From assembly GCA_004020545.1 (NCBI GenBank), contig SAQE01000013.1, positions 55,875 to 119,874 of the forward strand: DNA of 64,000 nucleotides, given 5' to 3'. This DNA comes from Mesorhizobium sp. (GTDB taxonomy: Bacteria; Pseudomonadota; Alphaproteobacteria; Rhizobiales; Rhizobiaceae). This document shows positions 47,153-56,977 of this stretch, in pieces (position 1 is the stretch's first letter; every line of letters begins with the position of its first letter). The translations under genes and the position numbers were made by a program. The notes beneath the pieces are model-generated. The model ran no database searches. It was not told the origin of the DNA and saw only the letters and a list, made by a program, of their open reading frames with translations.

Positions 47153-47896
47153 ATGACCTTTCGGCAAGACATTCATACTTCCGGCATTCCTGTTCTTTGC
47201 CTCCCTTGCGAGGCACGGCGTCGCGGTGTCTGCGGTGCGCTCGATCCAGACAATTTGGTTGGGCTCGCCAAGACTTGCTCGCGTCGCCGGATCGAGTCAG
47301 GAATGGAGTTGACCGGCGAGGCACAGAACGTCGACAGCTACTCGAACGTGCTTTCAGGCGTGGTAAAGCTATCAAAGAGCCTGTCGGATGGGCGCCAGCA
47401 GATCGTCGGTCTCCAGTTTGCACCGAATTTTCTGGGACGTCCTTTCAAGGTGGAAAGCTCGATCAATGCGGAAGCGGCAACAGCAGTCACGCTGTGCTCG
47501 TTTCCGCGAGCGGCCGTCGAACGGATGATGAAGGCGTCACGGGAATTCGAGCATCGCCTGCTCAAACAGACGCTGAATGAACTCGATGAGGCGCGCGAGT
47601 GGATGGTGACGCTGGGGCGCAAGACAGCTCCGGAAAAGGTGGCGAGTTTTCTCCTCATAATGGCCCGGAATATCGATTCCAGTCTCGACGCGGCTTCCAG
47701 GTCAGCGTCCTTCGATCTGCCGCTGACGCGTGCCGAAATCTCTGATTTCCTTGGAATTACCAACGAAACCGTGAGCCGCCAACTGACGCGATTGCGGGCT
47801 GACGGGGTGATTCGGATTGAGAACGCACGCCATGTGACGGTGGACAGCATAAGCCGTCTGGAGAAGCGCTGTGGCGGCGGACGCGAGCGGCCCTAA
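47153..47896 (+). CDS. fnrN: FnrN-type oxygen-sensing regulator (Crp/Fnr family)
   Basis: A 247-residue regulator with an N-terminal cysteine set (C16, C19, C27) in PVLCLPCEARRRGVCGAL, plus C115 in TLCSFPR, the ligands expected for an oxygen-labile 4Fe-4S cluster. The cAMP-domain-like core (SYSNVLSGVVKLSKSLSDGR, GLQFAPNFLGRPF) and the HTH (AEISDFLGITNETVSRQLTR) follow. FnrN-type proteins activate fix and heme genes under microaerobic conditions from TTGAT-N4-ATCAA sites, three of which lie nearby. The gene is probably autoregulated. It could also be called FixK, but FixK lacks this N-terminal cysteine set. Confidence 0.92.
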   Translation: MTFRQDIHTSGIPVLCLPCEARRRGVCGALDPDNLVGLAKTCSRRRIESGMELTGEAQNVDSYSNVLSGVVKLSKSLSDGRQQIVGLQFAPNFLGRPFKVESSINAEAATAVTLCSFPRAAVERMMKASREFEHRLLKQTLNELDEAREWMVTLGRKTAPEKVASFLLIMARNIDSSLDAASRSASFDLPLTRAEISDFLGITNETVSRQLTRLRADGVIRIENARHVTVDSISRLEKRCGGGRERP

Positions 47897-48307
47897 GCGG
47901 CGAGGCCCATGTCGCATGGCTCCGGGGCGGGCCGTGCTTGCCTTCTAATGCGATGTCGCCGCGCCTTCGAAGAAGCGGCGTCACGGTCGAGACAGACAGC
48001 TTTCGGGCTTTGATAGGGACGACGACCAATCGCCAGGTGTGTTTCGGCACATACCGGCGAAGCACGGTCCTTAAGCTGCCACGGCTCGGCCGAACGATCG
48101 CGTTCGTTTCCAATGGGATCCGAACAACGTTTGGCAGGGCATCGGCAATAGCATCCAACGCGTCGCAGAGCCTCAGCTTTCGCCTCAATCGATCGCGTCT
48201 GCGCCCGCCCAACCCAGGGAACGCCTTCCATGAGGGGGTGAGCCCGCGCTGCGTTCCTCGTTCATTCGCCACCTGCTGATTGCGCCGCCGACACAAAATC
48301 GTGCGGC
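47897..48307. other. Region between fnrN and fixN
   Basis: No supported gene. A minus-strand frame (47757-48314) has a protein-like stretch (LCDALDAIADALPNVVRI) but overlaps fnrN, has no good start, and is not a family I can name. It may hold a decayed small gene. Confidence 0.35.
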
Positions 48308-48321
48308 CTGACATAGATCAG
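48308..48321 (+). promoter_or_regulatory. FNR/FixK box of fixNOQP
   Basis: CTGACATAGATCAG: TGAC and ATCA around ATAG, the form TTGAC-N4-ATCAA being a usual FixK/FNR site. It is 75 bp before the fixN ATG, a fitting distance for a class II promoter with a 30-35 bp leader. Confidence 0.82.
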
Positions 48322-48395
48322 GGCGAGGGGGCGGCGGCTGCGCAATTAGTGCGCTGCGGATTTGGCATCCACCAGATTCGAGATCGGGATCTGCA

Positions 48396-50015
48396 ATGAA
48401 ATTCGGCACAGAGATCGTCCTTCTAAGCGTGTTCGCTTTTGCGGCCCTGGTGGCCGCCGGCTTCGGCGTGGATGAACCTTTCCGCCGACATATGTGGGTG
48501 TTGTTCTTCGCAGTGGCTGGTTTCACTGCGATCCTGTTGCGCAACACGGAGTTCAAGCCAGCAGCTCCGATTGACCCATCCGCTTACATGGATGGTCCGA
48601 TCCGCTACGGCGCGATCGCCACCGTGTTCTGGGGTGTCGTCGGGATGCTGGTCGGCGTGGTGATCGCGCTTCAGCTCGCCTATCCCGATCTCAACATCCA
48701 GCCCTGGTTCAATTTCGGCCGTTTGCGGCCGCTGCATACATCCGGTGTCGTCTTCGCCTTCGGTGGCAACGCGCTGCTTTGCACGTCTCTGTATGTCGTG
48801 CAGCGCACCTGCCGCGCCCGCCTCTTCGGCGGTGATCTCGCCTGGTTCGTCTTCTGGGGCTACCAGCTGTTCATCGTCATGGCCGCGACCGGCTATCTGC
48901 TCGGCATCACCGAGGGCCGCGAGTACGCCGAACCCGAATGGTATGTGGATGTCTGGCTGACCATCGTCTGGGTCGCCTACCTCATTCTGTTCCTTGGCAC
49001 GATCCTGAAGCGCAAGGAACCGCATATCTACGTCGCCAACTGGTTCTACCTGTCGTTCATCGTGACCATCGCGATGCTGCATGTGGTCAACAACCTGTCG
49101 ATGCCAGTCTCGTTCCTGGGCTCCAAGAGCTACTCCGCCTTTTCCGGGGTCCAGGACGCGCTGACCCAATGGTGGTACGGCCACAACGCGGTCGGCTTCT
49201 TTCTCACCGCCGGCTTCCTTGGCATGATGTATTATTTCGTGCCCAAGCAGGCGAACCGGCCAGTCTATTCGTACCGGCTGTCGATCGTCCATTTCTGGGC
49301 GATCATCTTTCTCTACATCTGGGCTGGCCCGCATCACCTGCACTACACCGCCTTGCCAGATTGGGCGCAGACGCTCGGCATGGCGTTCTCGATCATGCTG
49401 TGGATGCCGTCCTGGGGCGGCATGATCAACGGCCTGATGACGCTGTCCGGCGCCTGGGACAAGCTGCGCACCGATCCGATCATCCGCATGATGGTGATGG
49501 CCGTCGCCTTCTATGGCATGTCGACCTTCGAAGGCCCGATCATGGCGATCAGGGCGGTCAATTCGCTGTCGCATTATACCGACTGGACCATCGGCCACGT
49601 CCATTCGGGCGCGCTCGGCTGGGTTGGCATGATCTCGTTCGGCGCAATCTACTACATGGTGCCGAAGCTCTGGAACCGTCACCGGCTCTACTCGCTGCGG
49701 CTCGTCACTTGGCACTTCTGGCTGGCGACACTCGGGATCGTCGTCTACGCCTCGGTCATGTGGGTGTCAGGCATCATGCAGGGCCTGATGTGGCGTGAAT
49801 ACGACCAGCAGGGCTTCCTGGTCTATTCCTTCGCCGAAACCGTCGCTGCCATGCACCCATACTACGTCATGCGCGCCATCGGTGGGGCCATGTACCTCTC
49901 CGGCGCCCTTATCATGGCCTGGAACATCACCATGACCATCCTCGGCCACCAGCGCGAGGAGGAGCCGATGCCGAGCCCCGTCGCCATCCGACCTGCGCGA
50001 TCAGGAGCCAGGTAA
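48396..50015 (+). CDS. fixN: cbb3-type cytochrome c oxidase subunit I (FixN)
   Basis: A 539-residue polytopic heme-copper oxidase subunit. Typical segments: [19 protein letters not shown] (heme ligand His), [31 protein letters not shown] and [16 protein letters not shown]. It holds the low-spin heme b and the heme b3-CuB centre that reduces oxygen with very high affinity, needed by bacteroids. ATG 48396 lies behind the FNR box. The stop overlaps fixO (TAATG). Confidence 0.97.
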   Translation: MKFGTEIVLLSVFAFAALVAAGFGVDEPFRRHMWVLFFAVAGFTAILLRNTEFKPAAPIDPSAYMDGPIRYGAIATVFWGVVGMLVGVVIALQLAYPDLNIQPWFNFGRLRPLHTSGVVFAFGGNALLCTSLYVVQRTCRARLFGGDLAWFVFWGYQLFIVMAATGYLLGITEGREYAEPEWYVDVWLTIVWVAYLILFLGTILKRKEPHIYVANWFYLSFIVTIAMLHVVNNLSMPVSFLGSKSYSAFSGVQDALTQWWYGHNAVGFFLTAGFLGMMYYFVPKQANRPVYSYRLSIVHFWAIIFLYIWAGPHHLHYTALPDWAQTLGMAFSIMLWMPSWGGMINGLMTLSGAWDKLRTDPIIRMMVMAVAFYGMSTFEGPIMAIRAVNSLSHYTDWTIGHVHSGALGWVGMISFGAIYYMVPKLWNRHRLYSLRLVTWHFWLATLGIVVYASVMWVSGIMQGLMWREYDQQGFLVYSFAETVAAMHPYYVMRAIGGAMYLSGALIMAWNITMTILGHQREEEPMPSPVAIRPARSGAR

Positions 50016-50746
50016 TGGGCTTGATGGACAAACACGCAATCATCGAGAAGAACGCCACGCTTCTTCTCGTTGGCTCGCTGCTCGTGGTGACGGTCGGCGG
50101 TATCGTCGAGATAGCGCCTCTCTTCTATCTCGACAATACGATCGAGAAGGTGGAAGGCATGCGCCCCTATTCGCCGCTCGAACTTGTCGGGCGCAACATC
50201 TATATGCGCGAGGGCTGCTTTCTCTGCCATAGCCAGATGATCAGGCCGTTCCGCGACGAAGTTGAGCGCTATGGCCACTACAGCCTGGCTGCCGAGTCCA
50301 TGTACGATCACCCCTTCCAGTGGGGATCGAAGCGCACCGGGCCGGATCTCGCCAGAGTTGGCGACCGCTACTCGAATGCATGGCATGTCGCGCATCTTAC
50401 CGACCCGCGCTCGGTGGTGCCGGAATCGATCATGCCGAGCTATGGGTTCCTGAAAGACACGCCGATCGACGTGAAGGATTTCTCGACGCATCTGGTCGCC
50501 AACAGGCGTGTAGCCGTCCCTTACACCGATGACATGATCGCGCACGCCAATGCGGATCTGGCGGCGCAGGCCGATCCCAATGCCGACACATCAGGCCTTG
50601 AGGCGCGTTACCCCAAAGTCAAGATCGGCGACTTCGACGGCAACCCGCAACAGGTCACCGAAATGGATGCCCTGCTCGCCTACCTGCAGATGCTTGGCAC
50701 ACTGGTCGACTTCAAAAATTACGACGAAGCCGCCGGCTACCGCTGA
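50015..50746 (+). CDS. fixO: cbb3-type cytochrome c oxidase subunit II (FixO)
   Basis: A 243-residue membrane-anchored monoheme cytochrome c. One N-terminal membrane helix (residues about 15-36) precedes [15 protein letters not shown], with the CxxCH heme site at residues 68-72. It passes electrons from FixP to FixN. The ATG overlaps the fixN stop. Confidence 0.97.
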   Translation: MGLMDKHAIIEKNATLLLVGSLLVVTVGGIVEIAPLFYLDNTIEKVEGMRPYSPLELVGRNIYMREGCFLCHSQMIRPFRDEVERYGHYSLAAESMYDHPFQWGSKRTGPDLARVGDRYSNAWHVAHLTDPRSVVPESIMPSYGFLKDTPIDVKDFSTHLVANRRVAVPYTDDMIAHANADLAAQADPNADTSGLEARYPKVKIGDFDGNPQQVTEMDALLAYLQMLGTLVDFKNYDEAAGYR

Positions 50747-50757
50747 GGAGAACGCTG

Positions 50758-50907
50758 ATGACCTACAATTTGATGCGGGCGTTTGCCGACAGCTGGGGCC
50801 TGGTTGCGATGGCGCTGTTCTTCGTCGGGTGCATCGCCTTTGCCCTACGCCCCGGCAGCCGAAGGCTGGCCGACGAAGCTGCCCGCATTCCGCTCGAGGA
50901 CGAGTGA
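50758..50907 (+). CDS. fixQ: cbb3-type oxidase small subunit (FixQ/CcoQ)
   Basis: A 49-residue protein from ATG 50758 (TGAGGAGAAC upstream): a single membrane helix (SWGLVAMALFFVGCIAFAL) followed by a charged tail ending IPLEDE. CcoQ stabilises the cbb3 complex. It stands between fixO and fixP, as usual. Confidence 0.92.
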   Translation: MTYNLMRAFADSWGLVAMALFFVGCIAFALRPGSRRLADEAARIPLEDE

Positions 50908-50909
50908 TC

Positions 50910-51773
50910 ATGAGCGACGAGCACATCGATGAGGTCTCCGGCGTCTCAACCACCGGCCATGAATGGGACGGCATCAGGGAGCTCAACAATCCTCTGCCGC
51001 GATGGTGGGTGATTACCTTCTACGTCACCATAGCGTGGGCGCTCGTCTATACGACCGCATACCCGGCATGGCCGATGCTGACCTCGGCAACCAAGGGCAT
51101 GCTCGGCTATTCAAGCCGTAAGGACGTCAAGAACGACCTTGCCGCGGCCGAGGCCGCCAAGGGCAAGTATGTTGCAGCCATCCAGGCAAAGAGCGTCTCG
51201 GAGATCTTGACCGACGATGCCTTGCGCGAATTCGCGGTCGCTGCCGGGGCTGCCGCGTTCAAGGTCAACTGTACGCAATGCCACGGCTCCGGCGCTCAGG
51301 GGTCGAAGGGCTTTCCCAACCTGAATGACGATGACTGGCTCTGGGGCGGCAGCCCCGACCAGATCAAGCAGACGATCACGCACGGCCTCCGCTTTGCTTC
51401 CGATCCGGACACGCGACTGTCAGAAATGCCGGCCTTCGGCGACATCATCACCGCCGACCAGATCGCACAAGTCAGCGCCTACGTGGCCAGCCTTTCCGGC
51501 AAGGTCCGCGATGCAAGTCTGATCCAACCCGGCGCCAAGGTCTTTGCCGAGAACTGCGTCGCTTGTCACGGCGACAATGCAAAAGGCAACAGGGAATTCG
51601 GCGCCCCCGACCTGACTGACGCGATCTGGCTTTACGGGTCCGGCGAGACGGCCATCGCCGCCCAGGTTCGTGCGCCAAAGCAGGGCGTCATGCCGGCCTG
51701 GGTTGGCCGTCTCGGCGAGATCAAGGTCAAGGAACTTGCAGTTTATGTCCATTCGCTTGGCGGCGGAGAATAG
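50910..51773 (+). CDS. fixP: cbb3-type oxidase diheme subunit III (FixP)
   Basis: A 287-residue diheme cytochrome c. A conserved start (GHEWDGIRELNNPLPRWW) and one membrane helix (33-52) precede two heme sites, CTQCH (121-125) and CVACH (216-220). FixP receives electrons from the bc1 complex. It starts two bases after the fixQ stop. Confidence 0.96.
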   Translation: MSDEHIDEVSGVSTTGHEWDGIRELNNPLPRWWVITFYVTIAWALVYTTAYPAWPMLTSATKGMLGYSSRKDVKNDLAAAEAAKGKYVAAIQAKSVSEILTDDALREFAVAAGAAAFKVNCTQCHGSGAQGSKGFPNLNDDDWLWGGSPDQIKQTITHGLRFASDPDTRLSEMPAFGDIITADQIAQVSAYVASLSGKVRDASLIQPGAKVFAENCVACHGDNAKGNREFGAPDLTDAIWLYGSGETAIAAQVRAPKQGVMPAWVGRLGEIKVKELAVYVHSLGGGE

Positions 51774-51814
51774 GAATGGAAGCCCTATTCTTCGGTCACC
51801 CCTGCCAAGCGGAC

Positions 51815-51838
51815 GAGGCCCGGCGCGAGCCGGGCCTC
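51815..51838 (+). terminator. Strong hairpin between fixP and fixG
   Basis: GAGGCCCGGC, GCGA, GCCGGGCCTC: a perfect 10-bp stem 41 bp after the fixP stop. It lacks a T-run, so it may only partly stop transcription or protect the fixNOQP message. Confidence 0.5.
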
Positions 51839-51903
51839 GACACCATTCCTAATGCGATCTGCACAACCCGGCAAGGCTGTCCTACCGCGAGGCTTTTCGA
51901 CAG

Positions 51904-53499
51904 GTGCCCCTGACATTGGCTGGGAAAGTGGAGTTGCACGTGCGTGACAAGACGCAGTTGACACGGCTCGAAACAGAAACTGTCAATGCCGCCAAAACCC
52001 GCAAGCCCCTTTATGCCGCGCGTCAAAAGATCTTTCCGAAGCGCGCCTCGGGCAACTTTCGCCGCTTCAAATGGCTGGTGATGACGATCACACTTGGCAT
52101 CTATTACCTGACTGCGTGGCTGCATTGGGATCGTGGCCCATTTGCCCCGGACCAGGCCGTGCTGCTCGATCTCACCAATCGGCGCTTCTACTTTTTCTTC
52201 ATCGAGATCTGGCCGCAGGAATTCTTCTATGTGGCCGGCCTCCTGGTCATGGCCGGTGTTGGACTTTTCCTGATTACCTCTGCTGTCGGCCGTGCCTGGT
52301 GCGGCTATGCATGTCCGCAGACCGTGTGGGTCGATCTGTTCCTTGTCGTCGAGCGTGCGATTGAGGGGGACCGCAACGCCCGCATGAAACTCGATGCCGG
52401 CCCCTGGACCGCCCGCAAGCTGATGCTGCGGGTCTCGAAACACGCCATCTGGCTTGTCATAGGGGCGGCGACCGGTGGCGCCTGGATTTTCTATTTCGCT
52501 GATGCACCAACACTTGTGGGCGAGCTTTTCACCGGTACCGCCGCACCTGTCGCCTACATCACCATCGCCGTGCTGACGGCGACGACCTACACCTTCGGCG
52601 GCCTGATGCGCGAACAGGTCTGCACCTATATGTGCCCATGGCCGCGCATCCAGGCAGCCATGCTCGATGAGAATTCGCTCACCGTCACCTACAATGACTG
52701 GCGCGGCGAGCCGCGATCGCGCCACGCCAAGAAGGTGCAAGCCTCGGGGCAGTCCGTCGGCGACTGCGTCGACTGCAATGCCTGCGTCGCGGTCTGCCCA
52801 ATGGGAATCGACATTCGCGACGGCCAGCAGCTCGAATGCATTACCTGCGCGCTGTGTATCGACGCCTGCGACGGCGTCATGGACAAGCTCGGCAAGGAGC
52901 GCGGGCTGATCTCCTACGCGACGCTCTCCGACTACAACGCCAACATGATGCTGGCGACCGCAGGCGGCTCCAGTTCAATCAATCCGTCGCTGGTCAGGAC
53001 TGCTGTCGGCACCTTCTCCGATCAGGTGGCGCATTTTCACATTCGCAAGATCTTCCGGCCGCGCACCTACGTCTACATGGGCTTGTGGTCGCTGATCGGG
53101 CTGGGCCTGCTCTATTCGCTGCTGACGCGCGATCGGCTCGAACTGAACGTGCTGCATGACCGCAATCCGCAATTCGTCACACTATCCGATGGCTCCATCC
53201 GCAATGGCTATAGCGTCAAGCTGCTCAACATGATCCCTGAGCCAAGGACAATCGTCGTCACCATGCAGGGTCTGGAGGGTGCCGACATGGTCGTCGTCGG
53301 CGACGACATCCCGGCCGGCCGGTCTTTCGCCATCCCGGTCGAACCCGACCGCCTGAAAACGTTGAAGGTCTTCGTTCGCCAACCGGCGGACCAGATCCAC
53401 GCCCCGGCACAGACCTTCAAGTTCCGTGTCGAGGATAAGGCGAGCTTCGAGTCGAACGAGTACGCCGCCACATTCAACGCGCCAGAGGCCGCCAAATGA
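51904..53499 (+). CDS. fixG: FixG/CcoG copper-oxidase assembly ferredoxin
   Basis: A membrane protein of up to 531 residues with about five hydrophobic segments and a bacterial-ferredoxin-like part: CVDCNACVAVCPMGIDI and ECITCALCIDACDGVM (eight cysteines for two 4Fe-4S clusters). CcoG is thought to reduce Cu(II) to Cu(I) for loading into the oxidase. GTG 51904 is the longest possible start; GTG 51928 or 51940 are also plausible, as no site is decisive. The stop overlaps fixH. Confidence 0.95.
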   Translation: MPLTLAGKVELHVRDKTQLTRLETETVNAAKTRKPLYAARQKIFPKRASGNFRRFKWLVMTITLGIYYLTAWLHWDRGPFAPDQAVLLDLTNRRFYFFFIEIWPQEFFYVAGLLVMAGVGLFLITSAVGRAWCGYACPQTVWVDLFLVVERAIEGDRNARMKLDAGPWTARKLMLRVSKHAIWLVIGAATGGAWIFYFADAPTLVGELFTGTAAPVAYITIAVLTATTYTFGGLMREQVCTYMCPWPRIQAAMLDENSLTVTYNDWRGEPRSRHAKKVQASGQSVGDCVDCNACVAVCPMGIDIRDGQQLECITCALCIDACDGVMDKLGKERGLISYATLSDYNANMMLATAGGSSSINPSLVRTAVGTFSDQVAHFHIRKIFRPRTYVYMGLWSLIGLGLLYSLLTRDRLELNVLHDRNPQFVTLSDGSIRNGYSVKLLNMIPEPRTIVVTMQGLEGADMVVVGDDIPAGRSFAIPVEPDRLKTLKVFVRQPADQIHAPAQTFKFRVEDKASFESNEYAATFNAPEAAK

Positions 53500-53993
53500 C
53501 CGCCAATGCCCAAAAGCCTCGCGAATTCACCGGCAGGCACATGCTGGCCATCATTCTCACCTTCTTCGGGGTGGTCATCGCGGTCAACCTGACCATGGCC
53601 ACGCTCGCCAATACGAGTTGGACCGGCCTCGTCGTCGAGAACACCTATGTGGCCAGCCAGCAATTCAACAAGGAGGCCGAGGCCGGCCGCGCTCAAGCAG
53701 CGCTCGGTTGGACCGGCAAGCTGACCATCGCATGGGGCGAAGTCCGCTACAGCCTCTCCGACGCTGCAGGCAAGCCGGTTCCTCTGCACGGCGTCAAGGT
53801 GCTGTTTCGTCATCCCGCCTACGAGAAAGAGGACAAGTCCGTCACGCTCGCCCTCGCCTCCGGCCAGGAGTTCGCCGCCCAGCATATGCCGAAGGACGGC
53901 GTCTGGATCGTCGAAGTCGACACCGATGCCGGCCTGACACGACCCTATCGCGACGTCCGCAGGATTATGATTTCTCATGGAGCGCTGCAATGA
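53496..53993 (+). CDS. fixH: FixH/CcoH oxidase assembly protein
   Basis: A 165-residue protein: one N-terminal membrane helix (MLAIILTFFGVVIAVNLTM) followed by a periplasmic domain (WTGLVVENTYVASQQFNKEA, WIVEVDTDAG). CcoH helps cbb3 oxidase maturation. The ATG overlaps the fixG stop and the TGA overlaps the fixI ATG. Confidence 0.95.
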   Translation: MTANAQKPREFTGRHMLAIILTFFGVVIAVNLTMATLANTSWTGLVVENTYVASQQFNKEAEAGRAQAALGWTGKLTIAWGEVRYSLSDAAGKPVPLHGVKVLFRHPAYEKEDKSVTLALASGQEFAAQHMPKDGVWIVEVDTDAGLTRPYRDVRRIMISHGALQ

Positions 53994-56278
53994 GCTGTTG
54001 TGCACCGGGCGCTGAAATGGCGCTGGATCTGAACGGCGCCACGTCGGTCCTGCCATCCAGCCAGGAGATCAGGTTGGCGAGCCGATCGCTTGGCGATGAT
54101 CTTCGGCAGACCGATCTTTCAGTGCCGACGGTTCATTGCGCCGCCTGTATCCAGACGATCGAGGCGGCACTTGGAAAGCTCGATCACGTCGAAAGCGCGC
54201 GCGTCAACCTGTCGACGAAGCGGGTCGCGGTCCGGTGGCGAGGAGACGAGGTGCCACCCTTCGTCGCCGCGCTTGGCAGGCTGGGCTACGAGGCGCATCT
54301 GTTCACACCCGAGGTCGATGACAAGGACAAGACGCTTGCCGAACTGATCCGCGCTGTCGCTGTTGCCGGCTTTGCGGCGGGGAACATCATGCTGCTTTCG
54401 GTCTCTGTCTGGTCCGGCGCCGAAGGTGCTACCCGCGACCTGTTTCACTGGGTCTCGGCGCTGATCGCCATTCCTGCCCTCGCCTTCGCCGGCGGAATCT
54501 TCTTCCGTTCGGCCTGGAATGCTTTGCGCCATGGTCGCATGAATATGGACGTGCCCATCGCGGTCGGTGTTTCGCTCGCCTATGCCATGAGCCTCTATGA
54601 GACGATCAATCATGGCGACCACGCCTATTTCGACGCGTCGGTATCGCTGCTGTTCTTCCTTTTGATCGGGCGCACGCTGGATCATGTGATGCGGGAGCGT
54701 GCCCGGACTGCCGTGAAGGGCCTGTCTCAGATGGCCGCGCGTGGCGCAATGGTGATGCGCGGCGACGGCGCGCGCGACTATCTGCCGGTCGGCGAGATCG
54801 AACCAGGCATGCGGTTGTTGATCGCGGCCGGTGAGAGGATCCCCGTCGACGGCAAGATCATCCAGGGAACGTCGGATCTCGACTGCTCGCTGGCCTCAGG
54901 CGAAAGCACGCCGAAAAACGTGGCGCCGGGCGAAGCAGTACAGGCCGGCGTGCTCAATCTTACCGGCCCGCTGACGATCCAGGCGACAGCCGCCGCAAAG
55001 GATTCGTTCCTGGCGGAGATGGTTCGGCTGATGGAATCCGCCGAGGGCGGTCGCGCGCACTATCGCCGCATCGCTGATCGCGTGTCGGCACTCTACGCGC
55101 CCCTGGTTCATCTCACCGCCTTCGTGACATTCCTGGGCTGGATGGCGGCGACCGGCGACTGGCACCGGGCGATGACGATCGCCATCGCTGTTCTCATCAT
55201 CACATGCCCCTGCGCGCTCGGCCTCGCCGTGCCGATCGTCCAAGTGGTCGCGGCGCGGCGGCTTTTCGAGAGCGGTATCATGGTCAAGGACGGTTCGGCC
55301 ATGGAGCGCCTCGCGGCGATCGATACTGCCGTGTTCGACAAGACCGGCACGCTCACGCTCGGCCAGCCCCGGCTGGTCAATGCGGACTCGATTGATCCGG
55401 GCATGCTGGCAATCGCCGCCGACATGGCCGCGCATTCGCGTCACCCGTTTTCAAAGGCCATGACCGGCTTTGCCGCTCCTGGCGGGCAACACAAATTCGA
55501 TGCCGTCACAGAGCATCCGGGGTTCGGGATCGAAGCCACTGTCGCCGGAAGCACCTGGCGGCTGGGTCGACGCGGATGGGCTGGATGGAAGGCCCGGACC
55601 GGAGGTGAAGGCAAACATGGCTATGGTGGAACGGCCCTGACAAAAGACGGGTTCATTGTCGCGACCTTCGATTTCGAGAATGCGCTGCGCGCCGACGCGG
55701 CGGCGGCGATCAAGCGATTGAACGATGCCGGGGTGTCGATGCAAATGCTGTCGGGCGATACCGCCGCAGCCTGCGCCGAAGTGGCAAAGCTGCTGGATAT
55801 CGACGACTTCGTTCCGTGCCTGCTGCCATCGGGCAAGCTCGAACGCATCGAAACCCTCGCGAAAGTTGGGCACAAGGTTCTGATGGTTGGCGACGGCCTC
55901 AACGATACGCCGGCCCTGAGCGCGGCGCATGTCTCGATCGCACCGGCCACCGCCGTCGACATTGGCCGCAACGCGGCAGACTTCGTCTTCCTGCGCGAAA
56001 GCCTCCTGGCGGTGCCGCTCGCCCTGGGCGTCTCGCGCAAGGCAGGAAACCTGATCCGGCAGAACATCGCAATCGCAATCGTCTACAATGCGGTGGCAGT
56101 ACCAATCGCCATCCTCGGGCACGTCACGCCTTTGATAGCGGCGATTGCCATGTCTGCCTCATCGCTGCTTGTTATTGGAAACGCATTGCGCTTGCACGGC
56201 TTCATGGCGAATGCGACGGTGCAAGTTATTCAAAAAGTCAGACGCTCCGCAGTCGGCTATTCGGCACAATCCTCGTGA
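53990..56278 (+). CDS. fixI: FixI/CcoI copper-transporting P-type ATPase
   Basis: A 762-residue P1B-type ATPase. An N-terminal MSCCAP motif and a heavy-metal-associated domain with CAAC (C50, C53) are followed by the CPC metal channel motif (C406, C408), phosphorylation site DKTGTLT (D450) and hinge GDGLNDTPAL. CcoI exports copper to the periplasm for the CuB centre. Upstream extension of the frame is ignored because ATG 53990 sits in the fixH stop. Confidence 0.96.
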   Translation: MSCCAPGAEMALDLNGATSVLPSSQEIRLASRSLGDDLRQTDLSVPTVHCAACIQTIEAALGKLDHVESARVNLSTKRVAVRWRGDEVPPFVAALGRLGYEAHLFTPEVDDKDKTLAELIRAVAVAGFAAGNIMLLSVSVWSGAEGATRDLFHWVSALIAIPALAFAGGIFFRSAWNALRHGRMNMDVPIAVGVSLAYAMSLYETINHGDHAYFDASVSLLFFLLIGRTLDHVMRERARTAVKGLSQMAARGAMVMRGDGARDYLPVGEIEPGMRLLIAAGERIPVDGKIIQGTSDLDCSLASGESTPKNVAPGEAVQAGVLNLTGPLTIQATAAAKDSFLAEMVRLMESAEGGRAHYRRIADRVSALYAPLVHLTAFVTFLGWMAATGDWHRAMTIAIAVLIITCPCALGLAVPIVQVVAARRLFESGIMVKDGSAMERLAAIDTAVFDKTGTLTLGQPRLVNADSIDPGMLAIAADMAAHSRHPFSKAMTGFAAPGGQHKFDAVTEHPGFGIEATVAGSTWRLGRRGWAGWKARTGGEGKHGYGGTALTKDGFIVATFDFENALRADAAAAIKRLNDAGVSMQMLSGDTAAACAEVAKLLDIDDFVPCLLPSGKLERIETLAKVGHKVLMVGDGLNDTPALSAAHVSIAPATAVDIGRNAADFVFLRESLLAVPLALGVSRKAGNLIRQNIAIAIVYNAVAVPIAILGHVTPLIAAIAMSASSLLVIGNALRLHGFMANATVQVIQKVRRSAVGYSAQSS

Positions 56279-56430
56279 CGACCTTGCTCTATCTCATACC
56301 AGTGGCCCTTTTTCTGGGTGCACTGGGCCTGTCCGGCTTCGTCTGGGCATTGCGAAGCGGTCAATACGAAGATCTCGACGGAGCCGCCGAGCGGATACTA
56401 ATTGATCGGGACGACAAACCGGGACGCTGA
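56275..56430 (+). CDS. fixS: FixS/CcoS small maturation protein
   Basis: A 51-residue protein starting at GTG 56275 inside the fixI stop. A single membrane helix (YLIPVALFLGALGLSGFVWA) is followed by LRSGQYEDLDGAAERIL, the hallmark tail of CcoS. It completes fixGHIS; CcoS is needed for cofactor insertion into the oxidase. Confidence 0.93.
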   Translation: MTTLLYLIPVALFLGALGLSGFVWALRSGQYEDLDGAAERILIDRDDKPGR

Positions 56431-56728
56431 TTTCAATCCGCTGTGCATAAGATGCGCGGATCCCGCTCGTCAGTCGAGCCGGCTCGGTCGGGAACAAGCT
56501 GTCCATGCTCCATGACCAGCTTGACCTAAGCTGGGCACTACATTGATTTGTGAAAATCCACTGTCGTGCGAAGGACTGCCTTCCCATGCACCCAGTATGA
56601 GGCGGCTGATGCCGCGAGAGTACCTCGCGCGGCCGGACGAGCTTCGCACTGTGCGCACGGGTAACAAGTTGAGCGTCGCGATCGATCACCCGAGCGTGAA
56701 CTACCAGTGCCGGTTGATCGTGCCCTGG
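56431..56728. other. Intergenic after fixS
   Basis: No gene supported. A plus-strand frame has REYLARPDELRTVRTGNKL but no start or family. Its right end leads into an FNR-type site. Confidence 0.4.
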
Positions 56729-56742
56729 CTGATCCAGATCAG
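56729..56742 (+). promoter_or_regulatory. Third FNR/FixK-type box
   Basis: CTGATCCAGATCAG: half-sites TGAT and ATCA around CCAG, the same palindrome class as at 47055. It lies 52 bp before a small gene at 56795 with a good ribosome-binding site. Confidence 0.6.
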
Positions 56743-56794
56743 GGTCATATTCGCATCAGTGGTGCTTTATAGGCCAGTCTTCGAAGGAGAATGC

Positions 56795-56977
56795 ATGACT
56801 TATGTATCGCGGCCAGACGCGTCCACCTCTGATGGGTTGCATGCTTCATTGCCGATCCATGCCAATTTCCGGCCCTGCGCCTTGCAGCAATGCGGTCACC
56901 GAAACTCAGCGCAGATCACGGTGTTCCGCACGTGGTATCCACTCGTCACGACGATAATAATAGGCAGAATCCCATGA
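56795..56977 (+). CDS. Small hypothetical protein
   Basis: A 60-residue frame from ATG 56795 after GAAGGAGA, ending in a four-base overlap (ATGA) with the next gene. Residues FRPCALQQCGHRNSAQITVF contain two cysteines and a histidine. I do not recognise it. Position, ribosome-binding site and overlap suggest it is translated and coupled with the caspase-like gene. Confidence 0.45.
   Translation: MTYVSRPDASTSDGLHASLPIHANFRPCALQQCGHRNSAQITVFRTWYPLVTTIIIGRIP

Noticed and set aside
48423-49715. Minus-strand frame of 430 codons opposite fixN
   Set aside because: Composition is Asp/His/Gly-rich and typical of an antisense shadow; fixN is certain on the other strand.
53426-53989. Upstream extension of the fixI frame
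   Set aside because: It overlaps fixH in another frame; ATG 53990 in the fixH stop is the natural start.
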